NCBI GenBank assembly: GCA_963741055.1
Contig: CAVUGU010000007.1
Coordinates: 124,001-188,000 of the forward strand
From: Bog-756 sp963741055
Lineage (GTDB): Bacteria; Actinomycetota; Acidimicrobiia; Acidimicrobiales; RAAP-2
DNA: 64,000 nt
Direction of reading: 5' to 3'
Part shown: in pieces, positions 26,850 to 34,805 of the stretch
How the letters are laid out: the number at the start of each line of letters is the position of its first letter
Position numbering within the stretch: the first letter of the stretch is position 1
Program-made: the position numbers and the translations under genes
Notes under the pieces: model-generated
What the model was told of the DNA's origin: nothing
Database searches by the model: none
The model's input: only the letters and a program-made list of their open reading frames with translations

Positions 26850-27147
26850 GGTAATCCGCGATCCAGCGATCGGTTCGGGTCGGCGGCGTCTCTCGAACCG
26901 AGGGCGATCGGTCCTCGGAGCGGGATGCCTGGTGCCAAGAGGAGCGGATGGGCACTGTGTTTCGGCGAGCGTTTGACAGTGTCAAACGTCCCCGCAGCCA
27001 ATGTGCCCCACGCCTCCGAGCCCGCTGGCTCGGCGAGGACCGATTCCGCGCCGACGATGATGCCGCTGACCAGGGGCGATCGACGACCAACCAATGCCCG
27101 AAGCAAATTCACTTGACTGACTGAGTCAGTCAGTTATCAATTGGTTC
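26850..27147. other. Intergenic region with a 19-bp palindrome
   Basis: No gene is supported here. A perfect odd palindrome (cgtttgacagtgtcaaacg, 26970-26988) stands in the middle, and the tetR operator/promoter lies at the right end. A minus-strand open frame of 88 codons (26846-27112) begins inside that promoter; its product (MNLLRALVGRR...) has no motif I recognise, so I leave it uncalled. Confidence 0.5.
27113..27140 (+). promoter_or_regulatory. TetR operator overlapping a leaderless promoter
   Basis: A perfect 9-base inverted repeat with a single central base, actgactgagtcagtcagt, occupies 27116-27134. It overlaps a -35-like TTGACT (27113-27118) and abuts a -10-like TATCAA (27135-27140). 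The ATG at 27148 lies eight bases after the -10, so the transcript would have no leader. The placement is typical for autorepression by the TetR protein that follows. Confidence 0.65.
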
Positions 27148-27844
27148 ATGACCCGGGCCCCGTCGAGGGAGCGACTGGCAGCACTTGCCGAGACCGCCAC
27201 GAGGGTCTTCGGCCGCCTCGGCTACCGGGGGACACGAATGGCCGACGTGGCATCCGAAGCGGGGATGTCGTCGGGGTCGGTCTTCACCTACGTGGAGAGC
27301 AAAGAAGCGCTCTTCCACCTGGTCTTCCTGCACGGGTTCGGGCTCCTCGACGACGAGGCCCTCCATCTGCCGCTCCCGACTCCCGGGACCCGGGGAGACG
27401 GTCAAGGTGATCGAGGAGAGCCTCCGAGCGGTTCCGATTCCTGCCCTCCGCGAGGCGCTCCGCCGCGAGCAGCCAATCGACATCGCCGCGGAGCTGAGAG
27501 GGGTCATCGAGGAGCGCTACTCGATCCAGGAACGCCTGTGGCCTGTACTCGCGGTGATCGAACGATGCGCCGTCGAGCTTCCGGAGATCGAGGAGTTCTA
27601 CTTCGGACGGACCCGGGTCGGTTACTTCGGGAGGTTCGCGAGCTACCTCGAGCGGCGCACGGAGAGTGGTTACCTTCGCTCCATGCCGGACGCTGGAGTG
27701 ACGGCTCGCCTCATCTCCGAAAGCATCTCCTGGTTCGCATGGCACCGGCACGAGGGTCGTGACGCGGAGCTGTACGACGACAGCGTGGCGCGCGCCACCG
27801 TCGTGGAGTTCGCCTGCGCGGCGCTTCTCGGGTCCTCGCAATGA
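27148..27844 (+). CDS. TetR-family transcriptional regulator (frameshifted)
   Basis: The DNA-binding helix-turn-helix is clear: ERLAALAETATRVFGRLGYR, then TRMADVASEAGMSSGSVFTY and VESKEALFHLVF. After a break near 27385, in a ccc/ggg-rich stretch, the ligand-binding part continues as PGETVKVIEESLRAVPIPAL, RYSIQERLWPVLAVIERCAV and YLERRTESGYLRSMPD. The joined length, about 230 residues, is normal. The stop overlaps the start of the GT39-type gene (ATGA), so regulator and target are probably in one operon controlled by the palindrome just upstream. The effector is unknown. Confidence 0.85.
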
Positions 27845-29374
27845 CGACGACCGCCCGAGTTCCGTCGCGACCGTCGGTCGCACCGGAGGCCGGGCCGCTC
27901 CCGTCTCTCTCGCGCACCTGGGTCTTCGGGATCGCCGTAGCCTTCGTCGCCTTCGAGCTCGCGCTGTCCGCGCGCTACGGCTTCCATCGCGACGAGCTCT
28001 ACTTCCTTGCCTGCGCCCGCCACCTCGACTGGGGCTACGTCGACCAGCCCCCACTGGTTCCGGTTGTCGCCTGGGTGGCCACCCACCTGTTCGGCACCTC
28101 GCCCACCGTGATCCGGCTGTTCCCTGCGCTGGCAGGCGGCGCCACCGTGGTCATTACGGCCCTCATGGCCCGCGAGCTGGGCGGGGGCCGGAAGGCACAG
28201 GCGATCGCGGCGTTGGCCGCGGCGACTTCGCCGCAGGTCATCGGCGCGTTCCACCTGCTGTCTCCGACCCCCTTCGACATGTTCTTCTGGGCGGCGATCA
28301 GCTTCGTCTTCCTGCGCTTCCTGCGAACCGACGACCAGCGGCTCTGGGTGGTGATCGGCCTGCTTGCCGGTGTCGGGCTGATGAACAAGCTCAACGTCGG
28401 GTTCCTCCTCGTCGGCCTCGCGGTGGGACTCTTGCTGACCCGACGAGTACGGGTGCTGTTGAGTCCCTGGGTGTGGGCAGGTGCGGGGATCGCGCTCGCC
28501 ATCTTCTTGCCGTACATCGTGTGGAACGCGCAGCACGACTGGGCCGCCCTCTCGATGCTGCACAGTCTGCACAGCGAGAACTCGAGTCTCGGAGCGTCAA
28601 TCGAGTTCATCCCCGCACAGTTCTTCGTCGTCGGGCCCGTCCTCATCGTCTTGTGGCTGGCGGGCCTCCGCCGGGCGTTCGCATCGCCTTCGACGAAGCC
28701 GATCGGGATCGCCTACCTGGTACTGCTCGCGCTGTTCGCCCTGACCGGGGCGAAGGTCTACTACCTGGCCGGCATCTACTTCGTGCTGTTCGCGCTCGGC
28801 GGGGTGTGGGCCGAGGAGCGACTCGACGCCAAGCAACCACCGCGCGGGTTGCGCGGCTGGGTGGCGCTCATGCTCGTCGGACTGGTGCTCGCCCTACCAG
28901 TCACACTCCCCGTCCTCCCCGAGAACGCAATGCCGAAGGGATCCTGGATCGGCAACGTCGAACAAGGACCTGAGCGCGACGGTCGGCTGGCCGCAGTTCG
29001 TCCACCAGATCGCCGACATCGCGGCAACCCTTCCCGCCGATCAGCGCGCGCATCTGGTGGTCTTCACCGGCGACTACGGGGCCGCCGGGGCCATCGATCA
29101 GTACGGATCGGAGTACGGGCTGCCCCACGCCATCAGCGGTCACAACTCTTACTGGTGGTGGGGTCCCGCGGGCGCTCGCGACGGATCGACGACGATCGCC
29201 GTGAACCTGTCGAAGAGCTATCTCCTCAGCATCTTCTCGCAGGTCACGCCCGCCGGAACGGTGGCCACCCCCAACGGGGTCTGGAGCGAAGAGCGCGGCG
29301 AGCCGATCTGGCTCTGCACCGGACAGAGGATCTCGTGGGCAGAGGCCTGGCCCGCCGCGCAGCACTACGGATGA
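27841..29374 (+). CDS. GT39/ArnT-like membrane glycosyltransferase (frameshifted)
   Basis: The protein is a multi-span membrane enzyme. The first outer loop has the catalytic aspartate in YGFHRDELYFLACARHLDWG, then YVDQPPLVPVVAWVATHLFG, followed by about eleven hydrophobic helices (for example VLLSPWVWAGAGIALAIFLP). After a break near 28962 the C-terminal outer domain continues as NKDLSATVGWPQFVHQIADI, VVFTGDYGAAGAIDQYG and WWWGPAGARDGS. This is the dolichyl- or polyprenyl-phosphate-sugar transferase fold (PMT_2). It transfers sugar from a lipid carrier to an envelope target outside the membrane. Coupling to tetR suggests induced expression. Confidence 0.85.
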
Positions 29375-29405
29375 GCTTCGGAGGCGCCGGGGCCGCGCCC
29401 GACGC

Positions 29406-29594
29406 TCAGACCGATACTTCGTCCTTCAGATTCTCCCGAAGCCAGTTCCTCAGCTCGGCGTTGTCCTCGTGACCATGGACCGCGACCGTGTGTTGCACGG
29501 CGGCGGAGACCACTTCGTCCTCTTCCCCGGAGATGGTGAGGGTGCATCCGATCTCACTCGGGAAGTCACGGCAGTCGGCGACTTTTCGGCTCAT
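29406..29594 (-). CDS. DUF1059 small protein
   Basis: The 62-residue protein reads VADCRDFPSEIGCTLTISGE, then EDEVVSAAVQHTVAVHGHED and ends in LRENLKDEVSV. The CRD...GC pair, the E-DEV helix and the H..VHGH motif are those of DUF1059, small soluble proteins of unknown role found in actinobacteria and haloarchaea. The spaced Cys and His residues could bind metal. A ribosome site (aggagag) precedes the ATG. Confidence 0.85.
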   Translation of the reverse strand: MSRKVADCRDFPSEIGCTLTISGEEDEVVSAAVQHTVAVHGHEDNAELRNWLRENLKDEVSV

Positions 29595-29664
29595 GGGACT
29601 CTCCTTCCTGCTCGTCTGATTTCGACTTCTCTCTGCAACACTGAGTTCTCCTCGGCGTTCTCCG

Positions 29665-30003
29665 TCATCCCTTCACATACGACAGTTTCTCGCTGATCCG
29701 TCCGTCCACGACCTTGAAGAGATCGACGCCGCGGACGTGCCCGGTCCCCCACTCGTAGCGCCACCGCTGCACCACACGATCTCCTGACCCGAAGGTCTCC
29801 TCGACTTCGAACTTCGACGAGGAGTCGTCGAAGATGGCTTTCCAGGCCGAGCGGATCGCATCGAGTCCGACGTGACGAGCGCCGTCGGGAGCAGGCCCGG
29901 TGGCGTCGAACACGCAGTCGTCGCTGAGGTACGAGAGCGCAGCGTCGAGGTCGTGGCCCGTCCACGCCGTGCCGAACGCCTCGACCACCTCGAGGGTGGT
30001 CAT
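29665..30003 (-). CDS. SnoaL-like / NTF2-fold protein
   Basis: The 112-residue protein has the short SnoaL pattern: VVEAFGTAWTGHDLDAALSY, LSDDCVFDATGPAP, ARHVGLDAIRSAWKAIF, FEVEETFGSGDRVVQRWRYE and VRGVDLFKVVDGRISEKLSY. Such proteins are usually small isomerases, hydrolases or of unknown function. It is divergent from the second tetR gene, and the long inverted repeat at 30057-30098 lies between them, so both may be under that regulator. No active site can be named. Confidence 0.8.
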   Translation of the reverse strand: MTTLEVVEAFGTAWTGHDLDAALSYLSDDCVFDATGPAPDGARHVGLDAIRSAWKAIFDDSSSKFEVEETFGSGDRVVQRWRYEWGTGHVRGVDLFKVVDGRISEKLSYVKG

Positions 30004-30056
30004 CGGAAACTTCGATGCTCGCTCGAATGTCCCATGGTGCCCGCCGATCGTCCAAG

Positions 30057-30098
30057 ACCTATCTACTGATAGGTAGTCTGACCAATCAGTAGATAGGT
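30057..30098. promoter_or_regulatory. Compound inverted repeat, probable operator of the second TetR
   Basis: A perfect 14-base inverted repeat (acctatctactgat at 30057-30070 and its complement at 30085-30098) is separated by 14 bases. Nested inside is a second dyad, ACCTATC-tact-GATAGGT at 30057-30074. A -10-like TAGATA lies at 30090-30095, nine bases before the tetR ATG. The site is placed to control both the NTF2-fold gene and tetR. Confidence 0.65.
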
Positions 30099-30104
30099 GT
30101 CAAG

Positions 30105-30728
30105 ATGCGAGTCTCCATGCCGAAGGAAGTCGACCGTGCGACGTCTCCCACCGCCTCGGCGATCCTGGACATCGCCGAGCGGCTGGTCCAGAGCCGCGGT
30201 TTCAACGGCTTCTCCTACGCCGATATCGCGTCGGAGCTGGGCATCACCAAGGCTTCGCTGCACTACCACTTCCCCGGGAAGGCGGAGCTCGGCGAAAGCC
30301 TGATCCGCCGATATTCGGCACGCTTCGGCGAAGCGCTCGTCGAGATCGACGGCCGCCAGGCGCCCGCCCTCGAGAAACTGCGTGCCTACTGTGATCTCTA
30401 CCGTGTGGTTCTTCGAAGCGAGCGCATGTGCCTCTGCGGGATGCTCGCGGCCGAGTACGAGACGCTTCCCACGGCCATGCGCGATGCCGTGGTGGTCTTC
30501 TTCGACGAGAACCAGGGCTGGCTGGCGAACCTGCTCGGCGACGGACGGGCTACCGACGATCTCCACTTCACCGGGTCCCCCGACGAAGCAGCCCACGAGA
30601 TCATCGCCGCGCTCGAGGGAGCGATGCTGGTGTCCCGCCCTTACCAGAACACCGCGGTCCTCGACTCGGTGGCGAAACGGGTCGTCCTCGAGTTCTCGGC
30701 CGCAGACGAGGCCGGTGTCGACCGCTGA
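30105..30728 (+). CDS. TetR-family transcriptional regulator
   Basis: The 207-residue protein has an intact helix-turn-helix: SAILDIAERLVQSRGFNGFS, YADIASELGITKASLHYHFP, GKAELGESLI. The effector domain includes RSERMCLCGMLAAEYETLPT, a Cys-containing segment shared with regulators of the NemR/AcrR type that can sense electrophiles. The two cysteines of MCLC are candidates for sensing; this is inference. ATG 30105 is used; 30117 is an alternative. The operator-like repeat is immediately upstream. Confidence 0.88.
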   Translation: MRVSMPKEVDRATSPTASAILDIAERLVQSRGFNGFSYADIASELGITKASLHYHFPGKAELGESLIRRYSARFGEALVEIDGRQAPALEKLRAYCDLYRVVLRSERMCLCGMLAAEYETLPTAMRDAVVVFFDENQGWLANLLGDGRATDDLHFTGSPDEAAHEIIAALEGAMLVSRPYQNTAVLDSVAKRVVLEFSAADEAGVDR

Positions 30729-30770
30729 GCGCGGCCGACGCGGCCGGCGCGGCCTGCCGGCGCGGCGCGG

Positions 30771-31433
30771 ATGAGCGCTCTCCCGGACGACCGTACCGGT
30801 CAGACGACCGAACCCGGGGGGCGACCTGGCGCGGTCACGATCGGCACGAGCCGCCTCGAAGCGTTCAGCGACGGGGTGATGGCGGTCATCATCACCATCA
30901 CCGCCCTCAGCCTCCGCACACCGAACGGTTCGTCGTTCACCGCGCTCGGCCACCGACTGCCGGAACTGCTCATCTACATCCTCAGCTTCACCTTCATCGG
31001 GATCTACTGGAACAACCACCACCATCTGCTGCGGGCGACGCACCACATCAGCGGCGGAGTCATGTGGTCCAACCTGTACCTGCTGTTCTGGTTGTCACTG
31101 ATCCCGGTGGTCACCGAGTGGGTCGGGGCCAACTACTCCGCGCACTGGCCTGCCGCGAGCTACGGGATCGTCGCCCTCGGTGCGGCGATCGCGTTCACCA
31201 TCTTGGTCAGGACGATCATCCGAGCGAACGGACAAGACTCGGCAGTGGCGCGGGCCACCGGGTCCAACCTCAAAGGAAACGTCTCGATCCTCATGTACGC
31301 GGTCGGCGTCGGCTTTGCGTTCCTCAGCCCTTACATCGCCTACACCCTCTTCGCGCTGGTCGCCGTGATGTGGTTCATCCCGGATCGCCAGCTCGCGGAG
31401 GAGGGCTCGACCGAGTTGTCCGACGAGGATTGA
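30771..31433 (+). CDS. TMEM175-family (DUF1211) potassium channel-like protein
   Basis: The 220-residue protein starts its membrane part with SRLEAFSDGVMAVIITITAL, the RxxxFSD signature of TMEM175 proteins. It has about six hydrophobic helices (LLIYILSFTFIGIYWNNHHH, SNLYLLFWLSLIPVVTEW, YGIVALGAAIAFTILV, ILMYAVGVGFAFLSPYI, LFALVAVMWFIP). Bacterial members are tetramers that conduct K+. The frame is intact and the size normal for a single-repeat member. It follows tetR by 42 bases on the same strand and may be part of its regulon. Confidence 0.88.
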   Translation: MSALPDDRTGQTTEPGGRPGAVTIGTSRLEAFSDGVMAVIITITALSLRTPNGSSFTALGHRLPELLIYILSFTFIGIYWNNHHHLLRATHHISGGVMWSNLYLLFWLSLIPVVTEWVGANYSAHWPAASYGIVALGAAIAFTILVRTIIRANGQDSAVARATGSNLKGNVSILMYAVGVGFAFLSPYIAYTLFALVAVMWFIPDRQLAEEGSTELSDED

Positions 31434-31434
31434 G

Positions 31435-32274
31435 CTAGGTGGCGGCTCCGGTCGGCGTGGCGAGGGCGGCAACGACCCCACCATCGACCAGCAGATCGGT
31501 TCCGGTGATGAAGGAAGCGGCCGGGCTGCACAGGAACTCGACAGCTGCGGCGATGTCGTCCGGGGTCCCGACCCGGTGGGTCCCGGACCTCTCGATCATG
31601 TCGCGCATCGCCTCTCCGAAAGGACCCGCGAGCTCGGCCCTTCCCATCGGGGTGTGGATGACCCCCGGACTGACCGAGACGACCCTGCCGCCGCGTCGAC
31701 CCCACGCGACGGACGCGGCCTGCACCCGTACCTGGTTGGCCCGTTTGGCGAGGCCGTAGGCCACCCCCGAGTTCATTTCCGCCGGGTCGAGTAGGGGAAG
31801 GGCGTGGAGCTGGTCGGTCGGCGTGACCGCGAGCTGCTCCAGTGCCTCCGGCGGAAGCGTCGTCATCGTCCCTGCCATGCTCGCGATGCAGACCGCCACC
31901 GTGCCCGGCTCGGCAAGCGCTTCGAACGCGTCGAGGATCCGGGCCGTGCCGATCACGTCGACGTCCACGATCTGCCGAGCCGTCGCCTGGACGGGGGACA
32001 CCCCGGCAGTGTGGACGAGAGAGCAAAGGGAGCCAAGGTCGGACGCGGCCGTCGCGAGCGCTGCCACCTCGCGCTCAGAGGCGACGTCGACGGAAACCGG
32101 GTGGACGTCGAAACCGTCGGCACGCAGAGCCTCGGCCGCGTCCTGCAGCTGCTGGTCGCTCGCATCCGCAAGCACGAGCGAACGGCCGGTTCCCAGTCGC
32201 CGGGCGACGGCACGACCCATTCCGCCGGTTCCCGTGACGACCACCACTCCGCGTCGCGGACCTTCGGCTGACAT
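31435..32274 (-). CDS. Short-chain dehydrogenase/reductase
   Basis: The protein, about 279 residues from ATG 32274 (ribosome site ggaggcgtcg), has the cofactor loop VVVTGTGGMGRAVARRLG, the acidic second-strand residue in LVLADASDQQ (pointing to NAD(H)), LVHTAGVSP in place of NNAG, a serine region CIASMAG, the catalytic pair in GVAYGLAKRANQ (YxxxK) and VSVSPGVIHTPMG. It ends with a typical FITGTDLLVDGG. This family oxidises or reduces alcohols and ketones. The substrate is unknown. It is convergent with the TMEM175-like gene. Confidence 0.9.
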   Translation of the reverse strand: MSAEGPRRGVVVVTGTGGMGRAVARRLGTGRSLVLADASDQQLQDAAEALRADGFDVHPVSVDVASEREVAALATAASDLGSLCSLVHTAGVSPVQATARQIVDVDVIGTARILDAFEALAEPGTVAVCIASMAGTMTTLPPEALEQLAVTPTDQLHALPLLDPAEMNSGVAYGLAKRANQVRVQAASVAWGRRGGRVVSVSPGVIHTPMGRAELAGPFGEAMRDMIERSGTHRVGTPDDIAAAVEFLCSPAASFITGTDLLVDGGVVAALATPTGAAT

Positions 32275-32473
32275 CGACGCCTCCTCTCGCGTGCCGGTCG
32301 TCCGTCCGGACGCCGCCTCCACGTTGGCACAAGGCCCCGTCGGGCTGAGAGCGGAGAGCTGTCCTCAGCAGGCACTATGGGGTCGCGTCTTGGACCCTGG
32401 CCTACGAGCGACGCGGGGCCGCACGGGGTGCTCGAAGGGTCGCCGCGGAATCAAATGTGGGTGGCTGAAGGAG

Positions 32474-32770
32474 TCAGAACTCTCCGACTACCTGACCGTC
32501 CACGACCGCGCGGAACGTCTGGTGGCGAAAGCCGCCCAACACGACTCGCCGCGTCTTCTCGACGGTGACCGAGTGCACCTCGGCGTCGCCGACGTCGAGG
32601 TGATACCCACGGGTAAGCCTGATGCCGAAGAGGTGTCTGGTCCGGACGGTCTCGCGACCGTCGACGAGGATCTCCGTGTCACCGCGCCACTGCCCCCAAT
32701 GGACCTCGACGCGGTGCCGCTCGGTGTCGCCGACGTCAAAGGCGAAATCACGGTCCCACTTGGTCTTCAT
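32474..32770 (-). CDS. Small beta-rich protein of unknown function
   Basis: The 98-residue product reads MKTKWDRDFAFDVGDTERHR, then VEVHWGQWRGDTEILVDGRE, GIRLTRGYHLDVGDAEVHSV and FRAVVDGQVVGEF. The two blocks around VGDTERHRVEVHWG and VGDAEVHSVTVEKT look like repeats of one beta-hairpin motif, so it may be a small beta sandwich. No membrane segment or signal peptide is seen. It is divergent from the Gfo/Idh/MocA gene. I do not recognise the family with certainty. Confidence 0.6.
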   Translation of the reverse strand: MKTKWDRDFAFDVGDTERHRVEVHWGQWRGDTEILVDGRETVRTRHLFGIRLTRGYHLDVGDAEVHSVTVEKTRRVVLGGFRHQTFRAVVDGQVVGEF

Positions 32771-32913
32771 GGTCTTCGTATCGTCAGATCGGCCGTTGAG
32801 GTTGAGGACGGCTTCGCCTGGCGGACCAGCGCAGCCACCTCGGGCCGCGTCGGACCGCCGACGACCCGCAAGGGTCCTCGGGCGGGAGCAACGCCCTGGG
32901 GCAACATGGGGCG

Positions 32914-33912
32914 ATGGAACCGCTTCGGATCGGCTGTCTCGGGGCCGCCAGGATTGCGCCCTCGGCACTGATCAAGCCGTGTGCATCCAACGAGCGCGTC
33001 GTGTGCGCCGCAGTTGCCGCGAGAGACCCGTCCCGGGCCCGGGCGTTCGCCGGCAAGCACCACATTCCCAAGGTGCACGAGACCTACGACGAGCTCCTGG
33101 CGGACGACGAGATCGATGCGGTGTACAACCCGCTGCCCAACGGCCTGCACGGCCTCTGGACGATGCGAGCCCTGGCACAGGGCAAACACGTGCTCTGCGA
33201 GAAGCCCTTCACCGCCAACGCAGCCGAGGCGGAACGAGTCGCCGCGGCCGCGGACACCTCCGGACTGGTGGTGATGGAGGCGTTCCACTGGCGGTACCAC
33301 CCGATGGCCGCCCGGATGCTCGAGGTCGTCGGCAGCGGTGAGCTCGGAGAGGTGCAGCGGATCGAGGCAGCGCTTTGCTTCCCGCTCCCGCTGTTCAAGG
33401 ACATCAGATGGCAGCTGGCGTTGGCCGGTGGGGCGCTGATGGACGCCGGCTGCTATCCGGTGCACATGGTACGGACACTGGCCGGCGCCGAGCCGACCGT
33501 GGTTCGGGCGTCCGCGCTCCTGCGCTCACCGGAGGTGGACCGCCGGATGGAGGCAGAGTTCTCGTTTGCCGACGGGCGAACGGGTGGCATCCTCACCTCC
33601 ATGTGGTCATCGACCCTGCTGCGGATGCGGGTGATGGTCACCGGCTCGAAGGGGTCGATGCGAGTCTTCAACCCGACCACTCCACAGATGTTCAACCGGC
33701 TCACCGTGACCGGACCGAACGGCAAGCACCACGAGCGGGTGCAGGGTGGTCCCACCTACAACTATCAACTCGAAGCGTTTCGAGCTGCCGTGCAAGAAGG
33801 CGCCCCGACGCTGACGCCGCCCAAGGAATCGATCGCCAACATGCAGGTCATCGATGCCATCTATCGGGCCGCGGGATTGCAGCCACGTCCGGCGACCAGC
33901 GAAGCGGCGTGA
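32914..33912 (+). CDS. Gfo/Idh/MocA-family oxidoreductase
   Basis: The 332-residue protein opens with LRIGCLGAARIAPSALIKPC (dinucleotide loop), then AVYNPLPNGLHGLWTMRALA and the family signature GKHVLCEKPFTANAAEAERV, whose EKP lysine is catalytic. A second domain follows with EAFHWRYHPMAARMLEVV and GALMDAGCYPVHMVRTLAG, which holds the usual aspartate and histidine of the active site. Such enzymes oxidise or reduce sugars, inositols or related polyols with NAD(P). The substrate cannot be assigned. Confidence 0.9.
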   Translation: MEPLRIGCLGAARIAPSALIKPCASNERVVCAAVAARDPSRARAFAGKHHIPKVHETYDELLADDEIDAVYNPLPNGLHGLWTMRALAQGKHVLCEKPFTANAAEAERVAAAADTSGLVVMEAFHWRYHPMAARMLEVVGSGELGEVQRIEAALCFPLPLFKDIRWQLALAGGALMDAGCYPVHMVRTLAGAEPTVVRASALLRSPEVDRRMEAEFSFADGRTGGILTSMWSSTLLRMRVMVTGSKGSMRVFNPTTPQMFNRLTVTGPNGKHHERVQGGPTYNYQLEAFRAAVQEGAPTLTPPKESIANMQVIDAIYRAAGLQPRPATSEAA

Positions 33913-34135
33913 TCGCCACCTTCGGAGCGGGCGCCGAGAAGTGGGCCGGTCGCAGCGCCCACCCGTTCTGAGCGGTCGGCTCATCGAGCGCCTGGGACAC
34001 GACTCGGAATCCGACCTACGAGGCTTGGCGACTCGAGCTTGACCGAAGGGGCGCGACGGCCGGTGAAATCGAGCCAGAGGTAGTGTGAGAGGCCGGGCGA
34101 CGGAAACCCACTTCGCGCCAACTCGGTACTTTCAG

Positions 34136-34648
34136 ATGGTCAACCGCAACCTCGCCTTCGGAGCGATCCTCGTTCTCGCCGCACTCTGTGCAGCTTGTAC
34201 GAGCAGCGAGTTGACGGTGACTCCGCAAGGCTCGTCCACGGCCCGGAATGCCTCTGGCAAAGCGTCGACCACGACGACCGGCCCGGTGCAACCGCCCCCG
34301 ACGAGCTCTCCCACTCCCACGACCCCCAACCCCGTCGTGCAGGCCGATCAGCTTTCGGTTGCACAGGATCAGCAGGAAGTGAACCAGGACCAAGCGGCGT
34401 TGGCCGCAGACCAGGCAACCGCTCAGGCGTCAGACAACGATTGCTCGGCGGATCAAGGCCTCGTTCAACAGGACAACGCGAGCGGCGATGACGCTTCGTC
34501 TGACGGGACTCAGGAAGCTTCGGATTGCTCCGCGGCGCTGAGCGACGGGCAGCGGGTCAACACGGACTCGCAGAAGCTCGCAAACGATGAGAGGAATCTC
34601 CAGGCAGCCCAAGATGCACTTCAAAGCGCGGAGGGTGGCTCCGGGTAA
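34136..34648 (+). CDS. Predicted lipoprotein with Gln/Asp-rich coiled region
   Basis: From ATG 34136 the product has a short signal (NLAFGAILVLAALCAACTSS) whose last cysteine fits a lipobox, although the residue three before it is Cys rather than Leu. A Thr/Pro-rich linker follows, then a helical stretch rich in Gln, Asp and Ala (QLSVAQDQQEVNQDQAALAA, NDERNLQAAQDALQSAEG), likely a coiled coil. Two internal cysteines (NDCSAD, SDCSAA) could form a disulfide. The function is unknown. It is convergent with tRNA-Ile. The open frame extends to 34085 but without signal features. Confidence 0.65.
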   Translation: MVNRNLAFGAILVLAALCAACTSSELTVTPQGSSTARNASGKASTTTTGPVQPPPTSSPTPTTPNPVVQADQLSVAQDQQEVNQDQAALAADQATAQASDNDCSADQGLVQQDNASGDDASSDGTQEASDCSAALSDGQRVNTDSQKLANDERNLQAAQDALQSAEGGSG

Positions 34649-34674
34649 CTCCTCGGTGGAGCAACGGGCGTGAG

Positions 34675-34748
34675 TGGGGCTAGCAAGAATCGAACTTGCG
34701 ACCTCAGCATTATCAGTGCTGCGCTCTAACCAACTGAGCTATAGCCCC
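34675..34748 (-). tRNA. tRNA-Ile (GAT)
   Basis: The minus strand folds as a cloverleaf. The acceptor GGGGCTA pairs with TAGCCCC, the D arm includes AGCTCAGTTGGTTAGAGC, the anticodon loop is CTGATAA with GAT (Ile), and the T arm is AGTTCGATTCT-like. The discriminator is A and no CCA is encoded. A tRNA-Ile just after gyrA is common in actinobacteria. Confidence 0.95.
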
Positions 34749-34805
34749 GGAAACCGGCTCACGACGCTACACCACCACCGTTCCGCAACCGCCGCTCGGG
34801 AGGTC

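Noticed and set aside
26846..27112. An 88-codon minus-strand open frame beginning in the tetR promoter
   Set aside because: No motif, no ribosome site and an awkward overlap with the operator; kept only as a possibility in the intergenic note.
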